DNA of 63,214 nt from Blastococcus sp. TF02A-35 (GCF_004571075.1 NZ_SPQP01000022.1:1-63214), one strand, 5' to 3'; counted from the first letter of the stretch, positions 23,303 to 29,764 are shown. The notes: generated from the sequence alone by a model not told the origin. Program-made: numbers and translations.

Positions 23303-24196
23303 GTGGACCCAGACAGCGACTTCTCGCTGGTGATCACCGCGAGAGGCCCCGCCACAACTGGTGGTCGGCTACCCCTATCTGAGTTGGCTCGGGTCGCCGG
23401 TGAGTTCCAGGCGACACTGGAGCGCATCGCGCTAGGCCTCTCCGGGGGGGCCGCGCAAAGTGGCGGTCGGAGGCCGGCGGACATCGTTGAGGCGGTTCGT
23501 CTCGAGATACGCGGCTTCAGGGTCGGGTCGGCAGTCCTCGAGGTCGACCGTGCGCAAGGGGCGCTTTTCGACCATGAGCTCTTAGCGCAGTCGTTCGAGG
23601 TGTTGGAGGCCGGAGCGAGTGCGATCGTTGCAGGCGACGTAAAGGCACTTCCGGAGCCGTTCACGGCTCCCGTGCTGGATGGCCTTCTGCACATGTCCGG
23701 CGGTATCGCAGAGGCCGCCGTGGCCGCGGTGGACTTCGACCTCAACGGGCACCGCATGCTGCACGTGGACAGCGCCTTCCGTCAGGCTGTGCGAGTCATG
23801 CGGCGCTCCCGCCACTACGATCAAGCAAGCCTGGTCGGTCGGCTGCAGATGGGCGACTTCGCGCTGTCGGCCCTCCGCTGTCGTATCGATACGATCGATT
23901 CCAGTATCCTCTGCAACTTCGACGAGTCGATGCGGCCGCAGGTGCTCGCCGACATGGACAGCATGGTCATCGCCTCTGGCATTGCCGAGTTCGGGATTGG
24001 CGGAACGATGCGCTCACTCGATCTCGTGGACCTCGAGGTGGTCCCCGAGGGAAGCCGGCGCACGTTCGAGGAACTGGCTGCTGAGCAGGGCGTCGGACTC
24101 ATCTCTGACGCCGCCGAGTTCGGACTGTCGGAAGACGTGCCCGAGGACGACTTCGAGAGCTTCTTCCAGTCCGCTCTCTCCGCACGGGCGGAGTGA
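23303..24196 (+). CDS. Unknown 297-aa protein coupled to a PIN-domain protein (putative antitoxin or sensor)
   Basis: 297 aa from GTG 23303 with GGGGAGG upstream. It opens FSLVITARGPATTGGRLPLS ELARVAGEFQATLERIALGL-like, a beta strand then a long amphipathic helix. Mixed alpha/beta follows (RLEIRGFRVGSAVLEVDRAQ), and the tail is acidic (SEDVPEDDFESFFQ). No catalytic motif or HTH is visible. The stop overlaps the start of the PIN gene, so the two act together. It uses codons rare in this genome, including TTA at 23582-23584 and ATA, suggesting recent arrival. At almost 300 residues it is much larger than usual VapB antitoxins. Confidence 0.6.
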   Translation: MDPDSDFSLVITARGPATTGGRLPLSELARVAGEFQATLERIALGLSGGAAQSGGRRPADIVEAVRLEIRGFRVGSAVLEVDRAQGALFDHELLAQSFEVLEAGASAIVAGDVKALPEPFTAPVLDGLLHMSGGIAEAAVAAVDFDLNGHRMLHVDSAFRQAVRVMRRSRHYDQASLVGRLQMGDFALSALRCRIDTIDSSILCNFDESMRPQVLADMDSMVIASGIAEFGIGGTMRSLDLVDLEVVPEGSRRTFEELAAEQGVGLISDAAEFGLSEDVPEDDFESFFQSALSARAE

Positions 24197-24624
24197 CCGA
24201 CCCGGTGCCAGCCCCACACATCATCCTCGACACGGATGCCTTCTCCTTCCTCATCGCTCGGCGACCGCAAGCGGTGAACTACGGGCCGGTACTCAGGGGT
24301 CGAGTTCCAGCGCTGGCGTTCGTCTCGGTTGCTGAGCTGCGATTCGGCGCGTTGGACGGGGGTTGGGGTGACCGTCGCAAGGCGGATCTTGAGGCGCAGA
24401 TCAAGAAGTGCGTGATCCTCCCCTTCGACGATCAGCTGACCCTGGTCTGGGCGCAGCTGCGCCATCAGGCGAAGCAGCAGGGCTTGGCGCTGGCCCAGGC
24501 CAGCCAGGCCAACGACTGCTGGATCGCCGCGTGCGGCGTCTACTACGACGCACCCATCCTCACGGGCAACATGAGGCACTTCGCCGGGCTCGGCGTGCAG
24601 CTCATCGACGGATCAGGCGCCTAG
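24193..24624 (+). CDS. PIN-domain ribonuclease (VapC/FitB-like toxin)
   Basis: 143 aa from a GTG overlapping the previous stop. PIN-fold acidic residues are visible in order: Asp in IILDTDAFSFLI, Glu in VSVAELRFGAL, Asp in QANDCWIAACG, and the final polar residue in ILTGNMRHF. The length is normal for VapC. Such proteins cleave tRNA or other RNA when free of their partner. The coupled partner is the unusual 297-aa protein rather than a small VapB, so this may be a non-standard toxin-antitoxin or anti-phage pair carried as cargo. Confidence 0.85.
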   Translation: MTDPVPAPHIILDTDAFSFLIARRPQAVNYGPVLRGRVPALAFVSVAELRFGALDGGWGDRRKADLEAQIKKCVILPFDDQLTLVWAQLRHQAKQQGLALAQASQANDCWIAACGVYYDAPILTGNMRHFAGLGVQLIDGSGA

Positions 24625-24688
24625 TCCGCCGCCGTAGTGCGCCGACAGGGCCGGTGGTGGGAGCCGTCGGCACTGCCACCCTGGACGT

Positions 24689-24713
24689 CGCCGGCGGGGT
24701 GACCCCGCCGGCG
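24689..24713. terminator. Bidirectional hairpin between convergent genes
   Basis: CGCCGGCGGGGT (24689-24700) and ACCCCGCCGGCG (24702-24713) are perfect 12-bp inverted arms around a single G, effectively a 10-bp stem with a 5-base loop. It stands between the PIN gene and the convergent lipoprotein gene. The remaining intergenic sequence (24625-24816) shows no gene. Confidence 0.65.
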
Positions 24714-24816
24714 GCTACGGCACCCCGCCCACACGGTCTGGCACCCGCCGGCCGCAGCGCCACCGCTTCGGTCCCCGCACGCCCAGGCCGGGCGGCGGGG
24801 ACCGTCACCCCACGGT

Positions 24817-25215
24817 TCAGGACCCGGCCGGTGGGACAATGACGCCAGCCACGGCCTCGGTGGCGGCGTCGTAGACCACCCGGATGTTCGGGCAGTAGGC
24901 GTCGATGAAGTAGGCCCGCCCCTCCAGAAAGTGGTCGTACTCCGTGCCGGTGTACAGGGTCTGCATGGTGGTCAGGAACTCGCGCATCTCCGGGAGGGTG
25001 TTGTCGCATGTGTTTCCGGCGACGCTGACCGCCTCGTCAGGCTTTACCTCCGGCGTCAGGCCGGCGGAGTCCATCTCCTCGAGATAGACGTCGTAGGGCT
25101 CGGTTGGCTCTGCCGGCTCTGCGGCGGGGGCGGTCTGCACCGCCTCCTCGTCCGCCTCACCTCCGCATGCGGCCACGAGTCCGAGGATGGCCCCAAGGGC
25201 CAAGATTCTGCGCAT
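24817..25215 (-). CDS. DUF732-like lipoprotein
   Basis: 132 aa. A short signal peptide (MRRILALGAILGLVAACGG) with lipobox LVAAC places the mature protein on the outer face of the membrane. After an acidic linker (EEAVQTAPAAEPAEPTEP) come YLEEMDSAGLTPEV, NTCDN and AYFIDAYCPN, the helix pattern and two cysteines of the DUF732 fold known from mycobacteria. Prophage-borne lipoproteins often block superinfection, but there is no direct sign of that here. Confidence 0.7.
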   Translation of the reverse strand: MRRILALGAILGLVAACGGEADEEAVQTAPAAEPAEPTEPYDVYLEEMDSAGLTPEVKPDEAVSVAGNTCDNTLPEMREFLTTMQTLYTGTEYDHFLEGRAYFIDAYCPNIRVVYDAATEAVAGVIVPPAGS

Positions 25216-25270
25216 GACCGCCCCGTTCTGATTGGTGGACGAGACCGTATCGGTTCCGGACGACAGAACA

Positions 25271-25314
25271 CGAGGTGGTCCCGCCCCGGGGCATGTCGGG
25301 GCGGGACCACCTCG
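25271..25314 (-). terminator. Long perfect hairpin, terminator of the right-end transcript
   Basis: CGAGGTGGTCCCGCCCCG (25271-25288) and its exact complement (25297-25314) form 18-bp arms around an 8-base loop. It begins one base after the stop of the small membrane gene on the minus strand and would end the leftward right-end transcript. The length and perfection are notable. 25216-25270 carries nothing else recognisable. Confidence 0.75.
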
Positions 25315-25315
25315 G

Positions 25316-25432
25316 TTAGCTCGATTCAGCCACGTATGGGTGGATCACCTCCCAGATGCGGGCGATCAGGGCGATCACAACGACGACGCTGCGGATCGGC
25401 GGGCGGGTGGACGGGGCGCGATGCTTGCTCAC
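25316..25432 (-). CDS. Small single-TM protein
   Basis: 38 aa from GTG 25432: a basic N-terminus (SKHRAPSTRPPIR), then one hydrophobic segment (SVVVVIALIARIWEVIHPYV). The positive-inside rule predicts an N-in orientation. Its stop abuts the 18-bp hairpin, which supports it as the last gene of the leftward transcript. A role as a tiny holin or stress peptide is possible but not shown; the ribosome site is weak. Confidence 0.4.
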   Translation of the reverse strand: MSKHRAPSTRPPIRSVVVVIALIARIWEVIHPYVAESS

Positions 25433-25465
25433 GCCCCGTACGTCTGCGAACCGGAGCCCCGCTGC

Positions 25466-25780
25466 TCAGTCGAGCTCGGCGAGCAGGTCGAGGAACCAGG
25501 CCGGCGGCGCCTGCACCATGTGCCAGCCTCGGTCAGCGGTGAAGGCGAGCGCCGCCCGCTCGGGTGCCACCTGCAGCGGCTGTGCGGGCCGTGGGGCGTC
25601 CGGGACGACCCACAGGCGCGGACGCCTCATCGACACCCCCTGCTCAAGCAGAAGCCGCCTCACCGTCGAGTGCGAGACACCCATGCGTGCAGCCACCTGC
25701 CGCAGCGACCTCCGCTCCCCCTCGTACAGCTGCCGCGCCTCCAAGCCGCGGTCCGGGGTGTCGGTCAGCGCCGCCGTCAC
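25466..25780 (-). CDS. Helix-turn-helix regulator
   Basis: 104 aa. Residues about 12-55 are a homeodomain/Hin-type HTH (LEARQLYEGERRSLRQVAAR, MGVSHSTVRRLLLEQGVSM). The C-terminal half (WHMVQAPPAWFLDLLAELD) may form a dimer surface. Its start overlaps the stop of the gene upstream, so it is co-transcribed with 25777-26229. Probably a regulator of the right-end genes. Confidence 0.65.
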   Translation of the reverse strand: MTAALTDTPDRGLEARQLYEGERRSLRQVAARMGVSHSTVRRLLLEQGVSMRRPRLWVVPDAPRPAQPLQVAPERAALAFTADRGWHMVQAPPAWFLDLLAELD

Positions 25781-26229
25781 TGCTGGCCTCCAAGGTCGAC
25801 GCTGCCCGCGTAGTCGACCATCGCCTGCGCGAACAGTTCCCCCGCCGGGGCGTCCTTCGGCAGGAAGCTCATCACGACCTCAACCTCCTCGAGGGTCGCG
25901 TCCCAGCTCGGCCCGCTGCGCCGGTCACGGTCGACGTAGAAGCGGGCCGGCGTGCCCACATCGTCCTGGTGCCACCAGCCGCCGAGCTCGTCGCTGACCT
26001 GGATCATGCGACCAACGCAGGGCGTCTCGTCCAGCTCGGCGCCCTCAGCGTTCAACTCGTGCTGCTTCGGGTCGCACCACGTCTCGTGCTTCCAGTAGCG
26101 GTAGCGGCGCAGCTCGGTCAGGAACTCCACGACAGAGTCCACCTCAGCGGCGTCGAGCGACCAGTCGCGACCGTTCAGCTGAAGAGTCTGTCGGGGGGTG
26201 CCGATAGCGTTCTTCGTCAAGGTCCTCAT
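25777..26229 (-). CDS. Hypothetical alpha/beta protein
   Basis: 150 aa with AGGAGG just before the ATG. It contains LQLNGRDWSLDAAEVDSVVE, GGWWHQDDVGTPARFYVDRD and a C-terminal acidic helix. The many conserved-looking Trp and charged residues suggest a compact globular protein, but no family or active site is recognised. The first gene of a coupled pair with the HTH regulator. Confidence 0.55.
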   Translation of the reverse strand: MRTLTKNAIGTPRQTLQLNGRDWSLDAAEVDSVVEFLTELRRYRYWKHETWCDPKQHELNAEGAELDETPCVGRMIQVSDELGGWWHQDDVGTPARFYVDRDRRSGPSWDATLEEVEVVMSFLPKDAPAGELFAQAMVDYAGSVDLGGQQ

Positions 26230-26250
26230 CCTCCTGGGGGTGGGGATCTA

Positions 26251-26284
26251 GGGCCCGTCGTCAGCGCCAACTGATGACGGGCCC
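26251..26284 (-). terminator. Hairpin terminator
   Basis: GGGCCCGTCGTCAG (26251-26264) pairs with CTGATGACGGGCCC (26271-26284) around CGCCAA, with a single G-T position. It lies nine bases past the stop of 26293-26559 on the minus strand and separates that transcript from 25777-26229. Confidence 0.65.
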
Positions 26285-26292
26285 GCCTCGTC

Positions 26293-26559
26293 TCAGCCGG
26301 GCGGCGGAGACGTGTCTGTGGAGGCGCGTCGTCGCGCCTGTTCTCGCTGCGCCCGGATCTGGGCGGCCAGCTCTTCGACGACGGGGCCGCCGGGCACGTA
26401 GGCCTCACGCGCGGCGTCCATCACCGGAAGGGCGTCACGGCGTGCACGGCCGGCGTTGAACGCCCGCGCCGCCGCGGCGAAGCACTCCTCGCGGGTCGGC
26501 AGGCGATGGCCGTGAGGCACCGGCAGCGGCCCCCAGTACGGGATCAGGTCGCCGCTCAT
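26293..26559 (-). CDS. Small paralogous protein, copy 2 (REECFAAA family)
   Basis: 88 aa; ATG 26559 overlaps the stop of the upstream paralogue and has GAGGGA before it. It contains RLPTREECFAAAARAFNAGR, RRDALPVMDAAREAYVPGG and PVVEELAAQIRAQREQARR. The same blocks in the same order occur in the neighbouring gene, so the two are a tandem duplication. Helical and soluble, function unknown. A hairpin follows. Confidence 0.6.
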   Translation of the reverse strand: MSGDLIPYWGPLPVPHGHRLPTREECFAAAARAFNAGRARRDALPVMDAAREAYVPGGPVVEELAAQIRAQREQARRRASTDTSPPPG

Positions 26560-26747
26560 TGCCATCCCTCGCTCAGGCGTCGTGCGGTGATGCGACGCTC
26601 GATCTCGTCGACCGACGGGCCTCCCGGGCGCCAGGCGGCTTGGGCTGCCTGCCGCGGGCTGAGCGCGTCCCGCCGTTCGATGGCGGCGGCCAGCGCGGCG
26701 CCGGCGGCCGCGAAGCACTCCTCGCGAGAGGGGCGTCCGCCGGTCAT
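26556..26747 (-). CDS. Small paralogous protein, copy 1 (REECFAAA family)
   Basis: 63 aa; its ATG overlaps the stop of the HTH gene upstream. It contains GRPSREECFAAAGAALAAAI, ERRDALSPRQAAQAAWRPGG and PSVDEIERRITARRL, aligning along its whole length with copy 2 (shared REECFAAA, RRDAL, A-x2-A-x-PGGP). It lacks copy 2's extra N-terminal 18 residues. No known domain; co-transcribed between an Xis-type HTH protein and its paralogue. Confidence 0.6.
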   Translation of the reverse strand: MTGGRPSREECFAAAGAALAAAIERRDALSPRQAAQAAWRPGGPSVDEIERRITARRLSEGWQ

Positions 26748-27049
26748 CGCGCTGCCCTCCGCGTACGAGAGTCGATGAACGACTGCAGGTCATCGCGACG
26801 GACTCGGGTCTTCGCCTGCTTGCCGGTCGCTCGCACGTCCACGGCACGCAGCGCGCCTGTCGAGATGAGGTCGTAGACCGTGCCCCGGTCCTTGTAGCCG
26901 AGCACCGCGGCGGTCTCCGGGATCGTGAGCAGCTCAGTCGGAGAACTCGTGGCCTGCGTGCCCGTTCGTCGGCGACCCCAGAACTCCTCGACCTGGTCCC
27001 TGTACGGCTGCAGCAGCTTGGCCAGCGTCTTGATCTCGTTGTCGGTCAT
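26744..27049 (-). CDS. Excisionase-type HTH protein at the right end
   Basis: 101 aa from ATG 27049. A helical N-terminus (LLQPYRDQVEEFWGRRR) is followed by a HTH_17/excisionase domain at about 38-98 (LLTIPETAAVLGYKDRGTVY, DLISTGALRAVDVRATGKQ, RRDDLQSFIDSR). It is the fourth MerR/Xis-type HTH of the element and lies beside attR, opposite the integrase at attL. It heads the leftward right-end operon. Confidence 0.7.
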   Translation of the reverse strand: MTDNEIKTLAKLLQPYRDQVEEFWGRRRTGTQATSSPTELLTIPETAAVLGYKDRGTVYDLISTGALRAVDVRATGKQAKTRVRRDDLQSFIDSRTRRAAR

Positions 27050-27087
27050 GGCGCAGACGATGGCGGGCGCGTGTGACGGTTCGCTCG

Positions 27088-27108
27088 TGATACCCGGCGC
27101 GATACCGC
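27088..27108. promoter_or_regulatory. Candidate arm-type integrase/Xis sites, right end
   Basis: TGATACCCG (27088-27096) and CGATACCGC (27100-27108), 12 bp apart, match the paired sites inside the left end (8696-8715) in sequence, orientation and spacing. They also lie in the presumed promoter region of the right-end operon. Confidence 0.4.
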
Positions 27109-27124
27109 CGCCGATGTATTCGGG

Positions 27125-27210
27125 TGCATCTGGATGCCTGAAAGCGACAATCAGACAGTCTTTCCCCCGCCTGGCAGGCGGCATTCTGCTGGCGCATGCA
27201 TCTCGATGCA
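27125..27210. repeat. Pair of TGCATC-palindromes near attR
   Basis: TGCATCTGGATGC (27125-27137) and TGCATCTCGATGCA (27197-27210) agree at 12 of 13 positions, and the second is a perfect 6-bp-arm palindrome. They could be binding sites for one of the HTH proteins or for the recombination machinery. 27050-27225 has no gene. Confidence 0.35.
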
Positions 27211-27225
27211 GGTGGTCCGACGGGA

Positions 27226-27252
27226 GTTCAAGTCCCCCCTCGGACACAGACG
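27226..27252 (+). repeat. attR: right 27-bp direct repeat (tRNA-Leu 3'-end copy)
   Basis: Identical to 8604-8630, covering the T-loop, 3' acceptor strand and five bases beyond. It marks the right boundary of the element; the original chromosomal terminator follows. Confidence 0.9.
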
Positions 27253-27253
27253 G

Positions 27254-27293
27254 AGCCCCAGGAACCGGCAGCACCGGCACCTGGGGCTTCTTG
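27254..27293 (+). terminator. Terminator-like hairpin at the right junction
   Basis: AGCCCCAGG (27254-27262) pairs with CCTGGGGCT (27280-27288), followed by TCTT. It has the same stem as the hairpin after tRNA-Leu at the left junction but a different loop, so this is probably the host tRNA's former terminator. It may also stop leftward transcripts of the glutamine synthetase-like gene from entering the element. Confidence 0.75.
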
Positions 27294-27325
27294 CTTCCCG
27301 GGCCACCGCGCGGCCCCGTGGCGCC

Positions 27326-28804
27326 TTAGCCGACGTGCCAGTACCGGCGGATGAGCTCGTCGCGGGCCTCGTCGTCCCCGGAGACGTCGCCGGCGTGTTC
27401 CTCGGCCTCGCGCAGGCCGGCGAGCACCGCGTCGACGAGCGCGGCGGGGAAGACGCCGTCGGCCTCGAACAGCTCGCGCTCGGCCTCCAGGGCATCGGCG
27501 GACTCGCCGCACGAGGTGGGCAGCTGCTCGAAGTCGTCCTCGTCGTGGTCGGCGGCGTCCAGCCGCTCGGCCAGCTCCAGGCTGCCCTCGTCGGCCAGCC
27601 CGCGTCTCGCGGCGACGGCCATGCCGGCCAGCAGCAGGTGCACGTCGGCCGAGCCGTCGCCGACGCGCAGCTCGACGGTCTGGGGGTGGGTGGCCGGCTC
27701 GGGGACCGGCTCGGTGCTGCCCGGGTTGGCGTGGGCGACCATCCCGGGCAGCACGTCGCCGTTCCAGGCCAGGGGTACCCGGACCAGCCCGGTGCGGTCC
27801 TTCTCGCCCCAGCAGATGGCGCCGGGCGACTCGTCCCCCTCGGCGAACCGCAGGTAGGACGTGGGCACCGTGTTGCCGAACGCCGTGAGCGCCCGCGCCG
27901 TCTGCAGGTAGCCGGCGACCAGCCGGCGCCCCGTGTCGTTGAGCCCGTCCTCCCCGACGATGGCGTTGGCGCCGTCGCGCACCAGCCGGCTGTGCACGTG
28001 CAGGCCGTTGCCCGCACCCTCGCCGCTGACCAGCGGGGCGAACGTCGCCTCCAGCCCGTGCGCGGCCGCCACCTCCCGCACCACCCACTTGGTCAGGACC
28101 AGGGCGTCCGCGGCCTGTTCCACCGGCACCGGCTGCAGCTCGATCTCGTGCTGGACCAGCTGCCGGTCCTCCTCGAGGATGTTGCCGACCTCGCCGTGGG
28201 CGTACTTCAGCCGCACCCCCATGGCGGTGAGGTGGCCCAGCACCTGCTCGCGGACCCGCTGCCCCTTCGAGAAGGGGGTCGACTCCTGGTAGCCGCGCTC
28301 CTCCTCGACCGGGTAGATCCGCTCCGGCTCGTCGACGAGGTAGTACTCCAGCTCGCCGAATGCCTCCAGCGTCATGCCGGTCTCCCGCGTGAGCGCCTCG
28401 GCAGCCCGCCGCACGACCTGCTCGCGGGCGTAGGGCAGCGGCTGCCCCGACTCGTCGTAGAAGGAGCACAGCAGGTCGAGCGAGGGCCGCTCCCCGAAGG
28501 GGTTGACGAAGGCGGTCCGGTGCCGCGGGACGACGTACACGTCGCTGGCGTCGGTGTCGGTGCCCTCGAAGACGCTGGAGCCGTCCACCCGCTCGCCCCG
28601 GACCAGCACCTCCAGCAGGTGCTCGCGGGAGCTGACCGGGAAGGCCAGGGTCTTCAGCCGCCCGTCGCCACCGACGTAGCGCAGGTTCACCTGGCGCAGC
28701 CCCAGCTCCTCGACCGCCCGGACGAGGTCGGCGCCGGTGAGCTCGGCCGCGGGCTTGCCGAGCAGGCGGACGATCGGGCTGGGCTCGAGCGCGTCGATGG
28801 GCAT
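27326..28804 (-). CDS. Glutamine synthetase family enzyme (gamma-glutamyl ligase)
   Basis: 492 aa from ATG 28804. The N-terminal beta-grasp domain (about 25-110, LRQVNLRYVGGDGRLKTLAF) precedes the catalytic domain. Metal and ATP-site motifs are FGELEYYLV, HGEVGNILEEDRQLVQHEIE, GNGLHVHSRLV and PTSYLRF. The usual adenylylated Tyr loop is not evident. It diverges from housekeeping GlnA in several motifs, so it may ligate glutamate to another amine. It is the first chromosomal gene right of the element. Confidence 0.8.
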   Translation of the reverse strand: MPIDALEPSPIVRLLGKPAAELTGADLVRAVEELGLRQVNLRYVGGDGRLKTLAFPVSSREHLLEVLVRGERVDGSSVFEGTDTDASDVYVVPRHRTAFVNPFGERPSLDLLCSFYDESGQPLPYAREQVVRRAAEALTRETGMTLEAFGELEYYLVDEPERIYPVEEERGYQESTPFSKGQRVREQVLGHLTAMGVRLKYAHGEVGNILEEDRQLVQHEIELQPVPVEQAADALVLTKWVVREVAAAHGLEATFAPLVSGEGAGNGLHVHSRLVRDGANAIVGEDGLNDTGRRLVAGYLQTARALTAFGNTVPTSYLRFAEGDESPGAICWGEKDRTGLVRVPLAWNGDVLPGMVAHANPGSTEPVPEPATHPQTVELRVGDGSADVHLLLAGMAVAARRGLADEGSLELAERLDAADHDEDDFEQLPTSCGESADALEAERELFEADGVFPAALVDAVLAGLREAEEHAGDVSGDDEARDELIRRYWHVG

Positions 28805-28912
28805 GTCCCGTTCTACCAGCGCCGGGCCGGAACCGTCCGGTGACGACGACGCCGCCGGTCCGGGCGGCATGATCAGCGCCATCCGCACCCTGCTGGACGA
28901 GGAAGGCACCGC

Positions 28913-29218
28913 ATGGACGTCACGGTCACCAACGCACCAGAGCGCAGGCGCTACGAGGCGCGGGTCGACGGCGCCCTCGCCGCGATCGCCGACTACATCC
29001 CGACCGACGAGCTCGTGGCGTTCACGCACACCGAGGTCCTGCCCGAGTTCGAGGGGAAGGGCGTGGGCAGCGTCCTGGTCCGCCATGCCCTGGACGACGT
29101 CCGTGGGCAGCAGCTGGCCGTGCTGGCCGTCTGCCCCTTCGTCAGCGGCTACGTGCAGCGCCACCCCGAGTACGCCGACCTGCTCTACCGGTCGCGGACC
29201 CGCGCGGTCGTGGACTGA
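28913..29218 (+). CDS. GNAT-like N-acetyltransferase (YjdJ type)
   Basis: 101 aa with GAGGAAGG upstream of the ATG. It is the short GNAT form: YEARVDGALAAIADYIPTDE, then VLPEFEGKGVGSVLVRHALD (the acetyl-CoA loop, variant of Q/RxxGxG/A) and LAVLAVCPFVSGYVQRHPEY. The length and the CPFVxxYxxxHPEY end match the YjdJ/GtlH-like family. The substrate is unknown. Divergent from the glutamine synthetase-like gene. Confidence 0.85.
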   Translation: MDVTVTNAPERRRYEARVDGALAAIADYIPTDELVAFTHTEVLPEFEGKGVGSVLVRHALDDVRGQQLAVLAVCPFVSGYVQRHPEYADLLYRSRTRAVVD

Positions 29219-29298
29219 GCCGGCGCTGACGCCCGCCGGCCACGGCGCGCGCGAGCGCGGTGGTGCCCTGGTCGGGCCGGTCACGCCAGGATGAGCGC

Positions 29299-29754
29299 AT
29301 GCCTTCCCGGACGCCGACGTCTCGCGCGGTGGCGGCTCTGGTGACCGGAGCCGCCACCGCGCTGCACTACTCCCTGCCCGACCTGGTCGCCGACCGCCGG
29401 ACGCGCGGCTGGGTGAAGGTCGGGACCACCGCCGTCGCCGTCGCCGCCTCCCTGCCCGAGGTGCGGAGGACGTGGCCCGGCGGGCAGAGGCAGCAGGCGG
29501 CCGACGGAGCCCCCTCCCTCGCCCAGGCGTTCCGCGCGCTGCCGGCTGCACGCAAGGCCGTCGCCCTCGCCCCACTGGTCGCCGTGGCCGGCGTGACGGC
29601 AGGCTGGCTGGCCGTCGTCGAACGGTGGATCTTCCGGCGGGGCCAGGCGCGGGCGGCGGCCGGCAAGCGGCTGCCGCACACCGGCCCCGCGCTGGCGTAC
29701 GGCGCCGTCGCCGGCGCGATGTGGTTCATCGAGCCACCCGCCGACCGCAGGTGA
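29299..29754 (+). CDS. Hypothetical membrane protein
   Basis: 151 aa from ATG 29299. Hydrophobic segments lie near residues 9-30 (AVAALVTGAATALHYSLPDL), 38-50, 93-112 (VALAPLVAVAGVTAGWLAVV) and 133-145 (LAYGAVAGAMWFIE). The loop between the second and third is basic and Gln-rich. No family is recognised. Confidence 0.6.
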   Translation: MPSRTPTSRAVAALVTGAATALHYSLPDLVADRRTRGWVKVGTTAVAVAASLPEVRRTWPGGQRQQAADGAPSLAQAFRALPAARKAVALAPLVAVAGVTAGWLAVVERWIFRRGQARAAAGKRLPHTGPALAYGAVAGAMWFIEPPADRR

Positions 29755-29764
29755 CCGGCCGCGC

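Larger units (their letters stand above)
8604..27252. mobile_element. 18.6-kb integrated phage-related element in tRNA-Leu (satellite-like or reduced prophage)
   Basis: The element runs from the T-loop of tRNA-Leu to a second copy of the tRNA 3' end. It encodes an integrase beside attL, a repressor, AlpA/Xis-type HTH proteins, a RepA-type helicase with an iteron-like array, several phage-type small proteins, a prohead protease, a coiled-coil protein and a tape measure protein, then cargo and a leftward right-end set of small genes. No portal, large terminase, major capsid, tail tube, baseplate, lysin, holin or conjugation (TraB/Spd) gene is seen. Its genes use more A/T-ending codons than the flanks. 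Element identity is well supported; calling it a satellite rather than a prophage remnant is inference. Confidence 0.9.

Noticed and set aside
8604-27252. The element as an AICE (integrative conjugative element of actinomycetes)
   Set aside because: It has integrase, Xis-like genes and a RepA helicase, but no TraB/FtsK-type translocase or Spd genes, and it carries clear phage structural genes.
8604-27252. The element as a complete prophage
   Set aside because: No large terminase, portal, major capsid, tail tube, baseplate, lysin or holin could be read in any frame.
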